From Sphingobacteriales bacterium (GTDB lineage: Bacteria; Bacteroidota; Bacteroidia; CAILMK01; JAAYUY01): a DNA stretch of 52,028 nt. The stretch's first letter is position 1. Every line of letters begins with the position of its first letter. Shown here in pieces: positions 37,302 through 45,066 of this stretch. The notes under the pieces were generated by a model. It saw nothing but the letters and a program-made list of their open reading frames with translations, was not told where the DNA came from and did not search any database. The position numbers and the translations under genes were made by a program. The stretch lies in NCBI GenBank assembly GCA_012517435.1, contig JAAYUY010000130.1, forward strand, positions 1-52,028. The letters run 5' to 3'.

Positions 37302-38819
37302 TTATTTTACCAGTTTTTCCACTTGCACAAGCTGTTTTTCTGAATTTTCAATAAGCAGCAGGTAAATACCTGACGAAAGATTATGTAAATCAATGCTTTT
37401 TGTTTTTTCATTAACGTTATCCTCTATTAAAAGTCTTCCTGTGATATCGATAATTTTAAATCTAACATTCATGCCTTCAGGATTGAGAAGCAGGACAACA
37501 TCAGTAACCGGATTAGGATAAACCATAATTATTCCTTTCTGAGAATTATTATCTCTTACGCCAATCACTCCACCAAATTCAAAAGCTCCAATATCTGTTT
37601 TTCCGTTCCGGGAAGCACCACGTTGGTCCAAAGGAGGTGCTCCCACAGATGTTCCTGCATCAATTGCGGGGCTGGTGGGTTTTAAAGCATGCGTTTTGGT
37701 GGGGCCTCCATTATCAGCCAGAATTTCAAGTTCTGCATCCATATTGTTGATATTCCCCTGTCCTGAAACCAGAATGGTATTGTCCTGCAAAATGGTGTAG
37801 GTGCGGTTAAAAGTAATCTTTCCTCCGTTTTGTGTATAACCGAAAAAATTGTCAGTAAAACCACTGGCCAGAATACAATTTAACAGGTTGAAATGAACAG
37901 TTGCCGGATCATTGTAGGAATAAGCCTGTATGGATTGTCCGCAATAAACGGTATTTTCTGTAAAAGTACAATTAATCAGATTGACCACACAGGAACCATT
38001 TGACGAAATGATCCCCATACCACCTCCACAGGTAAGATAATTTCCACTTGTTTTACCTTTATTATTACTAATGGTGCAATTGGTCAGAGAAATCTGAATG
38101 GCTTTTCCCGATGTTCCGGCAAACAGGCCTGCTCCATTTGAATGGACCGTATCGGCAACTAAAATATTATTGTAAATCAGGCTATTGCGAATTTCAGCAT
38201 TTGAATTTTCAATCTGAACTCCGCCTCCTTCATCAAATGCCTGATTGCCTTCAATACTGCATCGTTCGATCTGCAAAACTGCACCAATATGATTGACAGC
38301 CCCTCCGCGAAGAAGAGCCGTATTGTTTTTGACTATACAATTTTCCAGATAAAGCTGAGCCGACAATCCATTGCGTAAAGCACCCCCATATCTGGCTTTA
38401 TTACTTTCAATCATGCAGTTTTTCAGATATAAAATGCCAAGATTTTCAATGGCTCCGCCATTTCCGGAAGTATTACCAAAGCGAATGGTTATACCTGAAA
38501 TAAAAACCGTATTTCCGGGCATGACTGAAAAAACCCTTCTGTCAGAAACGGAAAGAGAAGCACCTCCTTCAACGATGGTCTGATCAACTCCCTGACCGAG
38601 CAAAACAATGTTTTTATTGATCACTATTCCGTTTCCCGTATTTCCGTCAGCTGTAATTATTCCGAAAATATGGATAGTATCTCCTGGGGAAGCCTGTGTC
38701 AGCGCATCCGTAACTGTCGGAAATGTTTTACCCTGACCGGCTTCGTAAATAGTTGAAAACAAGGGTGTTGTAAACAACACAGACAGGCACCACAGCCAGA
38801 TTGTTTTTAAAGTTTTCAT
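37302..38819 (-). CDS. Secreted right-handed beta-helix protein (choice-of-anchor Q type) with T9SS sorting domain
   Basis: A 505-aa secreted protein with a signal peptide (IWLWCLSVLFTTPLFS). Residues about 40-330 are short beta-helix coils rich in Asn/Gly turns (NCIVKNNTALLRGGAVNHIG; IEGNQAFDEGGGVQIENSNA), as in pectate-lyase-like folds. The choice-of-anchor Q block is clear near 375-415: DNGGPTKTHALKPTSPAIDA then DQRGASRNGKTDIGAFEFGG. The last 75 residues start VYPNPVTDVVLLLN and form a T9SS type A tail. No catalytic motif is evident; polysaccharide binding or a structural surface role is plausible. Confidence 0.88.
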   Translation of the reverse strand: MKTLKTIWLWCLSVLFTTPLFSTIYEAGQGKTFPTVTDALTQASPGDTIHIFGIITADGNTGNGIVINKNIVLLGQGVDQTIVEGGASLSVSDRRVFSVMPGNTVFISGITIRFGNTSGNGGAIENLGILYLKNCMIESNKARYGGALRNGLSAQLYLENCIVKNNTALLRGGAVNHIGAVLQIERCSIEGNQAFDEGGGVQIENSNAEIRNSLIYNNILVADTVHSNGAGLFAGTSGKAIQISLTNCTISNNKGKTSGNYLTCGGGMGIISSNGSCVVNLINCTFTENTVYCGQSIQAYSYNDPATVHFNLLNCILASGFTDNFFGYTQNGGKITFNRTYTILQDNTILVSGQGNINNMDAELEILADNGGPTKTHALKPTSPAIDAGTSVGAPPLDQRGASRNGKTDIGAFEFGGVIGVRDNNSQKGIIMVYPNPVTDVVLLLNPEGMNVRFKIIDITGRLLIEDNVNEKTKSIDLHNLSSGIYLLLIENSEKQLVQVEKLVK

Positions 38820-38848
38820 CCGGAATTATTGTTTGATTTTCAATCGTA

Positions 38849-38856
38849 CAAAATTA
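38849..38856 (-). promoter_or_regulatory. -7 box TAATTTTG for the beta-helix gene
   Basis: Exact TAnnTTTG match on the minus strand, 29 nt before the ATG at 38819. Confidence 0.45.
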
Positions 38857-38969
38857 ACATTTGTTTATGAAGTATAAAAATGAGAGAAAGTAGCGGATAC
38901 CAGCGTATGAACTGATTATTGTAAAAAAAATCAGGTTAAAAAAAATTTCGTTACATATTTTGTACACAA

Positions 38970-38977
38970 TATTTTTG
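38970..38977 (+). promoter_or_regulatory. -7 box TATTTTTG for the 107-aa gene
   Basis: Exact TAnnTTTG match followed by GC, 60 nt before the TTG start at 39038. Confidence 0.4.
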
Positions 38978-39037
38978 GCAGCTGAATAAAAGCTTAAAAA
39001 AATCTAAAAACAGAGTTTTTAACTTAAAGCAAATATT

Positions 39038-39361
39038 TTGGAAAAGAAAAAAATCGTCAAAGATTATGATAAATTGCCGCCTGAGGTATTGGAAAAACTC
39101 AGGCAAATGTATCCGAACGGCTATTCAAAAAACCTGATTTCCTATTTCAATGCAGAAGGATTGAGGGTATCTGCCCTGCCATTCGAAACGGAAGAATATT
39201 ATTATCTGATACGAATGTCAGTTGCGGAGGCAAAAAAGATTGATGAAGAAGACGATCTGGATTTTGGCTTTAAAGATCCGGATGCTCCCGGTGAAGTTTC
39301 AATGGAAGATGTAGATCAGGACAACCTGTTCAGCATTCAGGAGCCTGAGGAAGAAGAATAA
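39038..39361 (+). CDS. Conserved acidic hypothetical protein of Bacteroidota
   Basis: A 107-aa cytoplasmic protein that starts with TTG: (M)EKKKIVKDYDKLPPEVLEK. The N-terminal 75 residues are ordered and conserved in style (MYPNGYSKNLISYFNAEGLR; VSALPFETEEYYYLIRMSVA), followed by an Asp/Glu-rich tail (IDEEDDLDFGF ... EEPEEEE-like end). I recall similar small proteins in many Bacteroidota but no assigned function. Transcribed alone from its own -7 box and convergent with purD. The lack of an ATG in the region supports the TTG start. Confidence 0.75.
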   Translation: MEKKKIVKDYDKLPPEVLEKLRQMYPNGYSKNLISYFNAEGLRVSALPFETEEYYYLIRMSVAEAKKIDEEDDLDFGFKDPDAPGEVSMEDVDQDNLFSIQEPEEEE

Positions 39362-39411
39362 AGAAAAGGAAAGCAACTGTTTACAGGCTGATTCTGTTAA
39401 AATACAACACT

Positions 39412-40707
39412 TCATTTGTAATAATTCAGTAGATCCTTCCCAATGTCGGTGCGGTAATACATTTTATCGAAGTGAACTGAAGGAATATTGGAATACACCA
39501 CATTCAGGCAAGCTTCGAGGGACTCAGCCATGGCGTTGACAGCCAGAACCCTTCCGCCTGAAGTTTTCAATTCATTATCCATATAGGCTGCCCCTGCAAT
39601 AATTACCTGACAATCATTTAATTGTTCAAGACCGGATATTTCTTTTCCTTTTTCATAGTTGCCGGGATATCCGCCCGAAACAAGCATAACAGATACCGAA
39701 TGCAAGGGAGAAAACAACACAGGCTCAGGCTGAAGCTGTCCGTTTGCTGCCGAAACCATCAGCTCTAAAAGGTCAGATTGAATTCTTGGAAGGATAGACT
39801 CAGTTTCGGGATCACCCAGCCTGACATTGTATTCAATCACATAAGGATTCCCGTTGACATTCATAAGCCCGAAGAAGATAAATCCATGGTAATCAAGATT
39901 TTCGGCTTTAAGCCCTTGAATAGTTGGTTCAATAATGCGTTTGATGACTTTCTCCCTGAAATCATCTTTAAAAAAAGGCACAGGAGAAACAGAGCCCATA
40001 CCACCCGTATTAGGTCCTGTGTTTCCATCACCCACCTGTTTATAGTCCTTGGCTTCAGGCAACAAGACATAGTTTTTACCGTCTGTAAGCACAAAAACCG
40101 AAATTTCAATTCCTGATAAAAACTCCTCAATGAGGAGTGTATTTCCCGCCTGGCCGAATTTTTTGTCAAGAAAGGCTTCATCAAGTGCCTGAAAAGCTGT
40201 TTCCTGATTCTGAGCTACAGTAACTCCCTTCCCGGCAGCAAGACCATCTGCCTTTAAGACAACCGGATATTTTGAGCTCATCAGGTATTCCCTTGCCAAT
40301 TGATATTGATCTGCCTTAAACATCTCAAAACCGGCAGTCGGGATGTGGTATTTCTTCATAAATTGTTTGGCAAAATACTTACTTCCTTCAAGTTGTGCGG
40401 CCTGAGCCGAAGGTGCCAGAACTTTGACGGAAGACAAATCTGTCTTACTTTTAAAAAAGTCGTAAATTCCTTTCACGATAGGGTCTTCAGGCCCGGCAAT
40501 GACCAAATCAATTCCCCTGTCTTTAACCTCAAAGGCTATTTTATCAAAATCATCCGGATTTCCTGAGATATTTTCTGCGATGGAAAAGGTACCGGCATTA
40601 CCCGGCAATGCAAACAATTTACCGCATATAGGGCTTTTCCTGATGGCTTCACACAGGGAATGTTCTCTTCCCCCGCTGCCTAAAACAAGGACATTCAGTT
40701 TATTCAT
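39412..40707 (-). CDS. purD: Phosphoribosylamine-glycine ligase
   Basis: A 431-aa ATP-grasp enzyme of purine synthesis (GARS), joining glycine to phosphoribosylamine. Motifs: VLVLGSGGREHSLCEAI at the N-terminus, LVIAGPEDPIVKGI, PVVLKADGLAAGKGVTVAQN, the ATP-grasp QVGDGNTGPNTGGMGSVSPV, and EYNVRLGDPETESILPRI. The open frame runs 47 codons further upstream, but the ATG at 40707 (MNKLNVLVLGSGGREHSL) is the conserved start. A TAnnTTTG box lies 35 nt upstream of it, inside the rejected extension, which supports this choice. Confidence 0.97.
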   Translation of the reverse strand: MNKLNVLVLGSGGREHSLCEAIRKSPICGKLFALPGNAGTFSIAENISGNPDDFDKIAFEVKDRGIDLVIAGPEDPIVKGIYDFFKSKTDLSSVKVLAPSAQAAQLEGSKYFAKQFMKKYHIPTAGFEMFKADQYQLAREYLMSSKYPVVLKADGLAAGKGVTVAQNQETAFQALDEAFLDKKFGQAGNTLLIEEFLSGIEISVFVLTDGKNYVLLPEAKDYKQVGDGNTGPNTGGMGSVSPVPFFKDDFREKVIKRIIEPTIQGLKAENLDYHGFIFFGLMNVNGNPYVIEYNVRLGDPETESILPRIQSDLLELMVSAANGQLQPEPVLFSPLHSVSVMLVSGGYPGNYEKGKEISGLEQLNDCQVIIAGAAYMDNELKTSGGRVLAVNAMAESLEACLNVVYSNIPSVHFDKMYYRTDIGKDLLNYYK

Positions 40708-40742
40708 TTGTTTGTCAATCTTTGGGTTACAAAATTCCAGTT

Positions 40743-40750
40743 CAAAAATA
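40743..40750 (-). promoter_or_regulatory. -7 box TATTTTTG for purD
   Basis: Exact TAnnTTTG match on the minus strand, 35 nt before the purD ATG and inside the longer open frame, which therefore is not translated from its first codon. Confidence 0.45.
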
Positions 40751-40804
40751 GAATAAATACTTATTTTAGCTCCCCGAAAAATTATCAAAGATAACCGCAT
40801 ACTG

Positions 40805-41872
40805 ATGAGCATTGCTGAAAAAGTTTCTGCTAATTCCGATCCGCTCAAGATTTATTACAGTATGCTTGAAGACATTGAAAAGGCTAAGAAATATATTTAC
40901 ATAGAAACTTTCCGATTTGAAAACGACCCCATCGGAATAAAGTTCAGAAACCTACTGGCCAAAAAGGCCCGTGAAGGGGTAAAAATTATGATACTTACCG
41001 ATGCATGGGGAACCTCAGTCAATTCAAAATTTTTTAAAATGATCACAGATTACGGAGGTGAAGTTAAGTTTTTTAAAAGCATACGCTTCGCCCTGAATCT
41101 TTTTCTGGTCAATCATGAACGTGACCACCGCAAACTCCTGATAATAGATGATTTTATCAGTTACATAAGCTCCATCAATATTTCCAATTACAACCTTAAC
41201 TGGCGTGAATTCTCACTTCGGATAGAAGGTGAACTGGCTGTTTTTCTGAAAAAAATATTTCTTGAAAACTACAACCTGAAAAACACCTATAAATTTGATA
41301 AAAAAAGAAGCTCGCAGATTGTAAAAGCCGGTCATTTTGAAATAGTGAGGGATGTACCAAGCGTCAGGTATCAGCGTATCAGAAAGCGATTTGTACAACT
41401 GATTAACATCAGCAAGCATCAGGTATTTATTGAAACGCCCTATTTCCTGCCTACTTTTCTGCTTACCGAAGCTCTGATTGCGGCTGCAAAACGTAAAGTG
41501 GACGTGAACATTATTATACCCAGGCGGTCGGACGTTACGGTAGTTGACCGGTTGAGACAGTATTATCTCGGTCGTTTTTACGAAGCAGGGGTAAAAATCT
41601 GGTATTATCTCCCCACCAATCTCCATTCAAAACTGTTTATTTCGGATCAATGGTTTTATGCCGGTTCCACAAATTTTGACTATCGCAGTTTCAGGTATAT
41701 GTTTGAAATTGGATTGTTTGGTACTCAGGAAGACATCTGGTCAGTCATTATGAATCATATTCATGAAACCCTGAGTGAATCAATACCATTTGATTATCAT
41801 GAATGGAAAAACAGGGCTGCCTCCTTAAAAATAATTGAAAGGCTTTTGCTCCCTGTAAAACATCTTCTTTAG
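40805..41872 (+). CDS. Phospholipase D-like (cardiolipin synthase-type) protein
   Basis: A 355-aa member of the PLD superfamily with two HKD motifs: HERDHRKLLIIDDFISYISS near residue 105 and HSKLFISDQWFYAGSTNFDY near 275. Both have the full HxKx4D. There is no N-terminal membrane segment like that of full-length cardiolipin synthases, though a hydrophobic stretch (FALNLFLVN) precedes the first motif. It probably transfers or cleaves phosphatidyl groups at the membrane; cardiolipin synthesis is the commonest role for such two-HKD proteins. Divergent from purD with 97 nt between the starts. Confidence 0.88.
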   Translation: MSIAEKVSANSDPLKIYYSMLEDIEKAKKYIYIETFRFENDPIGIKFRNLLAKKAREGVKIMILTDAWGTSVNSKFFKMITDYGGEVKFFKSIRFALNLFLVNHERDHRKLLIIDDFISYISSINISNYNLNWREFSLRIEGELAVFLKKIFLENYNLKNTYKFDKKRSSQIVKAGHFEIVRDVPSVRYQRIRKRFVQLINISKHQVFIETPYFLPTFLLTEALIAAAKRKVDVNIIIPRRSDVTVVDRLRQYYLGRFYEAGVKIWYYLPTNLHSKLFISDQWFYAGSTNFDYRSFRYMFEIGLFGTQEDIWSVIMNHIHETLSESIPFDYHEWKNRAASLKIIERLLLPVKHLL

Positions 41873-41894
41873 GCAACCTTATCTTAATTAAACC

Positions 41895-41902
41895 TATCTT
41901 TG
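41895..41902 (+). promoter_or_regulatory. -7 box TATCTTTG for the PKD T9SS gene
   Basis: Exact TAnnTTTG match, 22 nt before the ATG at 41925. Confidence 0.55.
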
Positions 41903-41924
41903 TACTTAATTAATATGGTCATTT

Positions 41925-43538
41925 ATGAAAAAATCAATCAGTATTATTTTACTTTTATTTGCATTCTCCTTTCTGAAAGCCCAGGTGAGTATTACTTCTC
42001 AGGATATGCCATCAGGCGGTGACACACTTAGATACAGCGAAGCAAATATTACACAGGATATTCTCTCAAAATATCAAAACACCGGCAGCAACTATATCTG
42101 GGATTTTTCTGATTTGGAACCCACCTCACAGGGTATTTATGAATATAAAAATGCCATGCAGACACCTTATGGATTTTACTTTTTCGGCTCTTACGGCCTG
42201 AAAGTGTCGGATAGCATAGGCATGGGTTCATACAGCATCAAAAACATCTATAATTTCTTTAAGAAAACAACATCCAGTTTTGAAGCCAACGGAATGGGCC
42301 TGACTTTCAGCGGCCTTCCGGTTCCTGCCTATTATCAGGACAATGATGAGATTTACAAATTCCCGCTTACCTACAACAGATACGACAGTACGACATTCCG
42401 CTTTGTGACGACACTCAGTGGAATGCTGGAATATAGCCGAACCGGTTACCGTGTCAATGTTGTCGATGGGGAAGGAAAAATAACCACACCATACGGTACA
42501 TTTGACTGCATCCGGGTTAAAACATATATTTATGAAATCGATTCTATCGGTATTAATACTTTTAAATTTGGTTTTCCCAATCACCAGATGGAATATAAAT
42601 GGCTGGCCAAAGGAATTAAAATTCCGGTTCTTGAGATCAAAGGCAATGTAACCATGGGTAACTTTACCCCCAACACACTCCGCTATCGCGATCAATACAG
42701 AAAAATATATTCACCTTTTGCCCCGGTAGCATCTTTCGATGCCGATAAAACCAATGTCAATACCGGTGAAACGGTTACTTTTTTCAACAATACCACTTCC
42801 ATAACTCCGGCTACTTATCTCTGGAAAATTACGCCTTACAATTTCATTTACACGAATTATACTGACAGTACCAGCGAAGAGCCTCAGGTAATCTTTACCA
42901 AGGCCGGCACCTATTCCGTGCGCCTGACAGCCAGCAATAATTTTGGCGAAGATGACACACTGCGAACTGATTATATTACAGTTACAGGCGGTAATCCTTT
43001 TGTTACCAAGGCGTGGTTTATCTATGACAAGGAAAACCCCACCACGGGTGATGATGTCTATTTTACAGACAAAAGCACTACCACAGGATCTACAACTTAT
43101 CTCTGGGAAATCAATCCGCAGACAGTTACTTTCCGTTTTACAACCAATAAAAACAGCCGTAATCCGATCATTAAATTTAACAGCGCAGGCAAATATGATG
43201 TTAAACTGACAGTAACCACCCCGTATGGCAGCCACGACACTACCAGAAGTATTACTGTGGCGCTCAGTGATATTCAAGAAGCCGGTCAGGTTTTTTACCA
43301 TGTATATCCCAATCCTCTTAATGCAGGAAAAAACCTCTTAAATATTGAGTTTTCAGAAGGAGGAGAAGAAACAATTCTGGCTCTCTGTGACGCTTTGGGA
43401 AAAATTGTCTGTACCGGAAAATCTGAAGCAGGCAACAGTTTATATTCAATGGAAACTCCTGAATTACAAGCAGGTATATATTTCCTGAAATTTATGACAG
43501 GTGAAAAAAATCATATTCTGAAAATTTTGGTCAGGTAG
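41925..43538 (+). CDS. Secreted PKD-domain protein with T9SS type A sorting domain
   Basis: A 537-aa secreted protein. Signal peptide: ISIILLLFAFSFLKAQ. Residues about 20-260 form a beta-rich domain with no family I recognise (it contains YGTFDCIRVKTYIYEIDSI). Two PKD-like domains follow at about 265-352 (APVASFDADKTNVNTGETVT) and 358-448 (DKENPTTGDDVYFTDKSTTT). The C-terminus from about 460 (VYPNPLNAGKNLLNIEFSE ... GIYFLKF) is a T9SS type A sorting domain. It is likely an outer-membrane-anchored or secreted surface protein of unknown ligand. Confidence 0.88.
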   Translation: MKKSISIILLLFAFSFLKAQVSITSQDMPSGGDTLRYSEANITQDILSKYQNTGSNYIWDFSDLEPTSQGIYEYKNAMQTPYGFYFFGSYGLKVSDSIGMGSYSIKNIYNFFKKTTSSFEANGMGLTFSGLPVPAYYQDNDEIYKFPLTYNRYDSTTFRFVTTLSGMLEYSRTGYRVNVVDGEGKITTPYGTFDCIRVKTYIYEIDSIGINTFKFGFPNHQMEYKWLAKGIKIPVLEIKGNVTMGNFTPNTLRYRDQYRKIYSPFAPVASFDADKTNVNTGETVTFFNNTTSITPATYLWKITPYNFIYTNYTDSTSEEPQVIFTKAGTYSVRLTASNNFGEDDTLRTDYITVTGGNPFVTKAWFIYDKENPTTGDDVYFTDKSTTTGSTTYLWEINPQTVTFRFTTNKNSRNPIIKFNSAGKYDVKLTVTTPYGSHDTTRSITVALSDIQEAGQVFYHVYPNPLNAGKNLLNIEFSEGGEETILALCDALGKIVCTGKSEAGNSLYSMETPELQAGIYFLKFMTGEKNHILKILVR

Positions 43539-43543
43539 TTTTG

Positions 43544-44149
43544 TTAAAACGGCAGTTTTAATTGTTTCTCATTGAGCAGAAGCTGAAACGATTTGCGGTG
43601 ATAGCATGAGATTCCGGCCTGTAGAATGGCTTTACGGTGCTCCATGGTAGGATAACCTTTATTTTTTCTCCATTTATACACAGGATATTCATTATCAAGA
43701 TTTTCCATAATTTTATCCCTGAATGTTTTTGCCAGAATGGATGCTGCTGCAATTGAGAGGTAAGTGCTATCACCTTTTACGATACACCTGAATGGTATAT
43801 CTGTTTCCGGTCTGAAGCGGTTTCCGTCAATCAGCAATAGCTCAGGAGTAACGGAAAGTTTTCTGATTGCTTGATTCATGGCTTTAAAGGTAGCATTCAG
43901 GATGTTGATCCGGTCAATCGTTTCGTGGTCAATAATCCCGATACCGTATGTGATAGCCTTTTCTTTAATGATTTCTGAAAGATAATCTCTTTGTCTGGCA
44001 GAAAGTTTTTTGGAGTCATTAATTAAGGGATGATTAAAACCTTCAGGGAGTATTACGGCAGCAGCCACCACAGGCCCGGCAATACATCCCCTTCCGGCCT
44101 CATCAATGCCAGCTTCGAGTTTTTCAGAAAAACACGTATTCAATCCCAT
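43544..44149 (-). CDS. rnhB: Ribonuclease HII
   Basis: A 201-aa RNase HII that removes RNA from RNA-DNA hybrids and excises single ribonucleotides from DNA. Catalytic block LEAGIDEAGRGCIAGPVVAA (Asp-Glu pair), then ELLLIDGNRF, KGDSTYLSIAAASILAKTFR and KNKGYPTMEHRKAI. Size is standard. It lies 18 nt downstream of a secreted hypothetical gene and probably shares its transcript. Its 3' end is 5 nt from the convergent PKD T9SS gene, with no terminator hairpin visible. Confidence 0.96.
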   Translation of the reverse strand: MGLNTCFSEKLEAGIDEAGRGCIAGPVVAAAVILPEGFNHPLINDSKKLSARQRDYLSEIIKEKAITYGIGIIDHETIDRINILNATFKAMNQAIRKLSVTPELLLIDGNRFRPETDIPFRCIVKGDSTYLSIAAASILAKTFRDKIMENLDNEYPVYKWRKNKGYPTMEHRKAILQAGISCYHRKSFQLLLNEKQLKLPF

Positions 44150-44167
44150 TTTTCAATGCAGCTCAGA

Positions 44168-44857
44168 CTAATTGTAACTTTTTATTTTATCTTCAACATC
44201 TTTTAAAAGCTGATTCATTTGCCTGTAAATATTATCCAGTTGTGATTTGAAAAACTCACCCGAATGAGAGTCCCATACTTCGATAGTGGTATTTGCATCA
44301 GGTGATTCAATATAAAAATCTGTCAGCACTGTCTGATAATATCCGTCAGCAATACTCAGTATCATGTTGAAAAACACTTTACTTTGTTCGGTTTTAAAAA
44401 AGGTTTCATAAGAAGAGGGCACCATACAACGCAGGGTAATTTTCAATTGATCGGCATTTTTCGATTTAAGGGTTTTTGTTATTCCTTCTTCTTTTTCTGC
44501 AGAATACCTGAGCAACAAGGCATAAGCATCCTGAGGATTATCAGTTTTTGCTTTAAACTTATTTGTAAAAGTAACTTTTTCGCCAACATAAGGGAGTTTT
44601 AATTCTTCATTTACATGATATTCCTGAGGAACTTCCTCCCTGACTTCCTGTTTCCCCTTCTTTGTATATTTTTCGACTCTTTCTGAAGAAATTTTCCGTT
44701 CATTTGATCTTCCATCCTGCGTGAAGAAAATATATCCGCCTTCGACTTTTGAAATGGTCCCTATCTTCTGTTTCCCACTTTTGAAAATGATTGTATCCTG
44801 GGCATTCGAAAGAATGATACAGAATGAACAAATAATCAGGAGTAAAATAAATTTCAT
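44168..44857 (-). CDS. Secreted hypothetical protein
   Basis: A 229-aa exported protein with a signal peptide (FILLLIICSFCIILSNAQ). The mature N-terminus (DTIIFKSGKQKIGTISKVEG; GYIFFTQDGR) resembles a small beta-domain common in Bacteroidota exported proteins. The middle, from LPYVGEKVTFTNKFKAKTDN, vaguely recalls DUF4468-type domains, but I cannot confirm it. The C-terminus is a helix (QLDNIYRQMNQLLKDVEDKI). Function unknown. It leads the rnhB transcript and has a good -7 box 26 nt upstream. Confidence 0.65.
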   Translation of the reverse strand: MKFILLLIICSFCIILSNAQDTIIFKSGKQKIGTISKVEGGYIFFTQDGRSNERKISSERVEKYTKKGKQEVREEVPQEYHVNEELKLPYVGEKVTFTNKFKAKTDNPQDAYALLLRYSAEKEEGITKTLKSKNADQLKITLRCMVPSSYETFFKTEQSKVFFNMILSIADGYYQTVLTDFYIESPDANTTIEVWDSHSGEFFKSQLDNIYRQMNQLLKDVEDKIKSYN

Positions 44858-44882
44858 GATTTTTTAATTCAAATTAATGATA

Positions 44883-44890
44883 CAAAGATA
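44883..44890 (-). promoter_or_regulatory. -7 box TATCTTTG for the secreted hypothetical-rnhB transcript
   Basis: Exact TAnnTTTG match on the minus strand, 25 nt before the ATG at 44857. Confidence 0.5.
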
Positions 44891-45026
44891 GGATTAATGA
44901 ACAATCCGATAATTTAACATTTCAAACTTTTCCCTGTTTATCAGTTACCTTTTAAATTTACTAAGTATTAAGTTCTGAAATGTTGATAAGTACAATAACT
45001 TAAATAAAAAGTTGCTCTCTTCAGGA

Positions 45027-45034
45027 TAACTTTG
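45027..45034 (+). promoter_or_regulatory. -7 box TAACTTTG for the hybrid kinase gene
   Basis: Exact TAnnTTTG match, 32 nt before the ATG at 45067. Confidence 0.5.
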
Positions 45035-45066
45035 TTAGAAATTAAATGATGGTTTATTAGATTTAA

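Noticed and set aside
37172-37354. 60-codon plus-strand frame as an intact gene
   Set aside because: It runs into the 3' end of the beta-helix gene and lacks a good start; treated instead as part of a decayed third cassette gene.
39412-40848. Longer purD start at 40848
   Set aside because: The extra 47 residues precede the conserved MNKLNVLVLGSGGREHS start and overlap the divergent PLD gene and a -7 box.
42711-43301. 196-codon minus-strand open frame
   Set aside because: Cys/Ile-rich shadow of the PKD domains of the T9SS protein on the plus strand.
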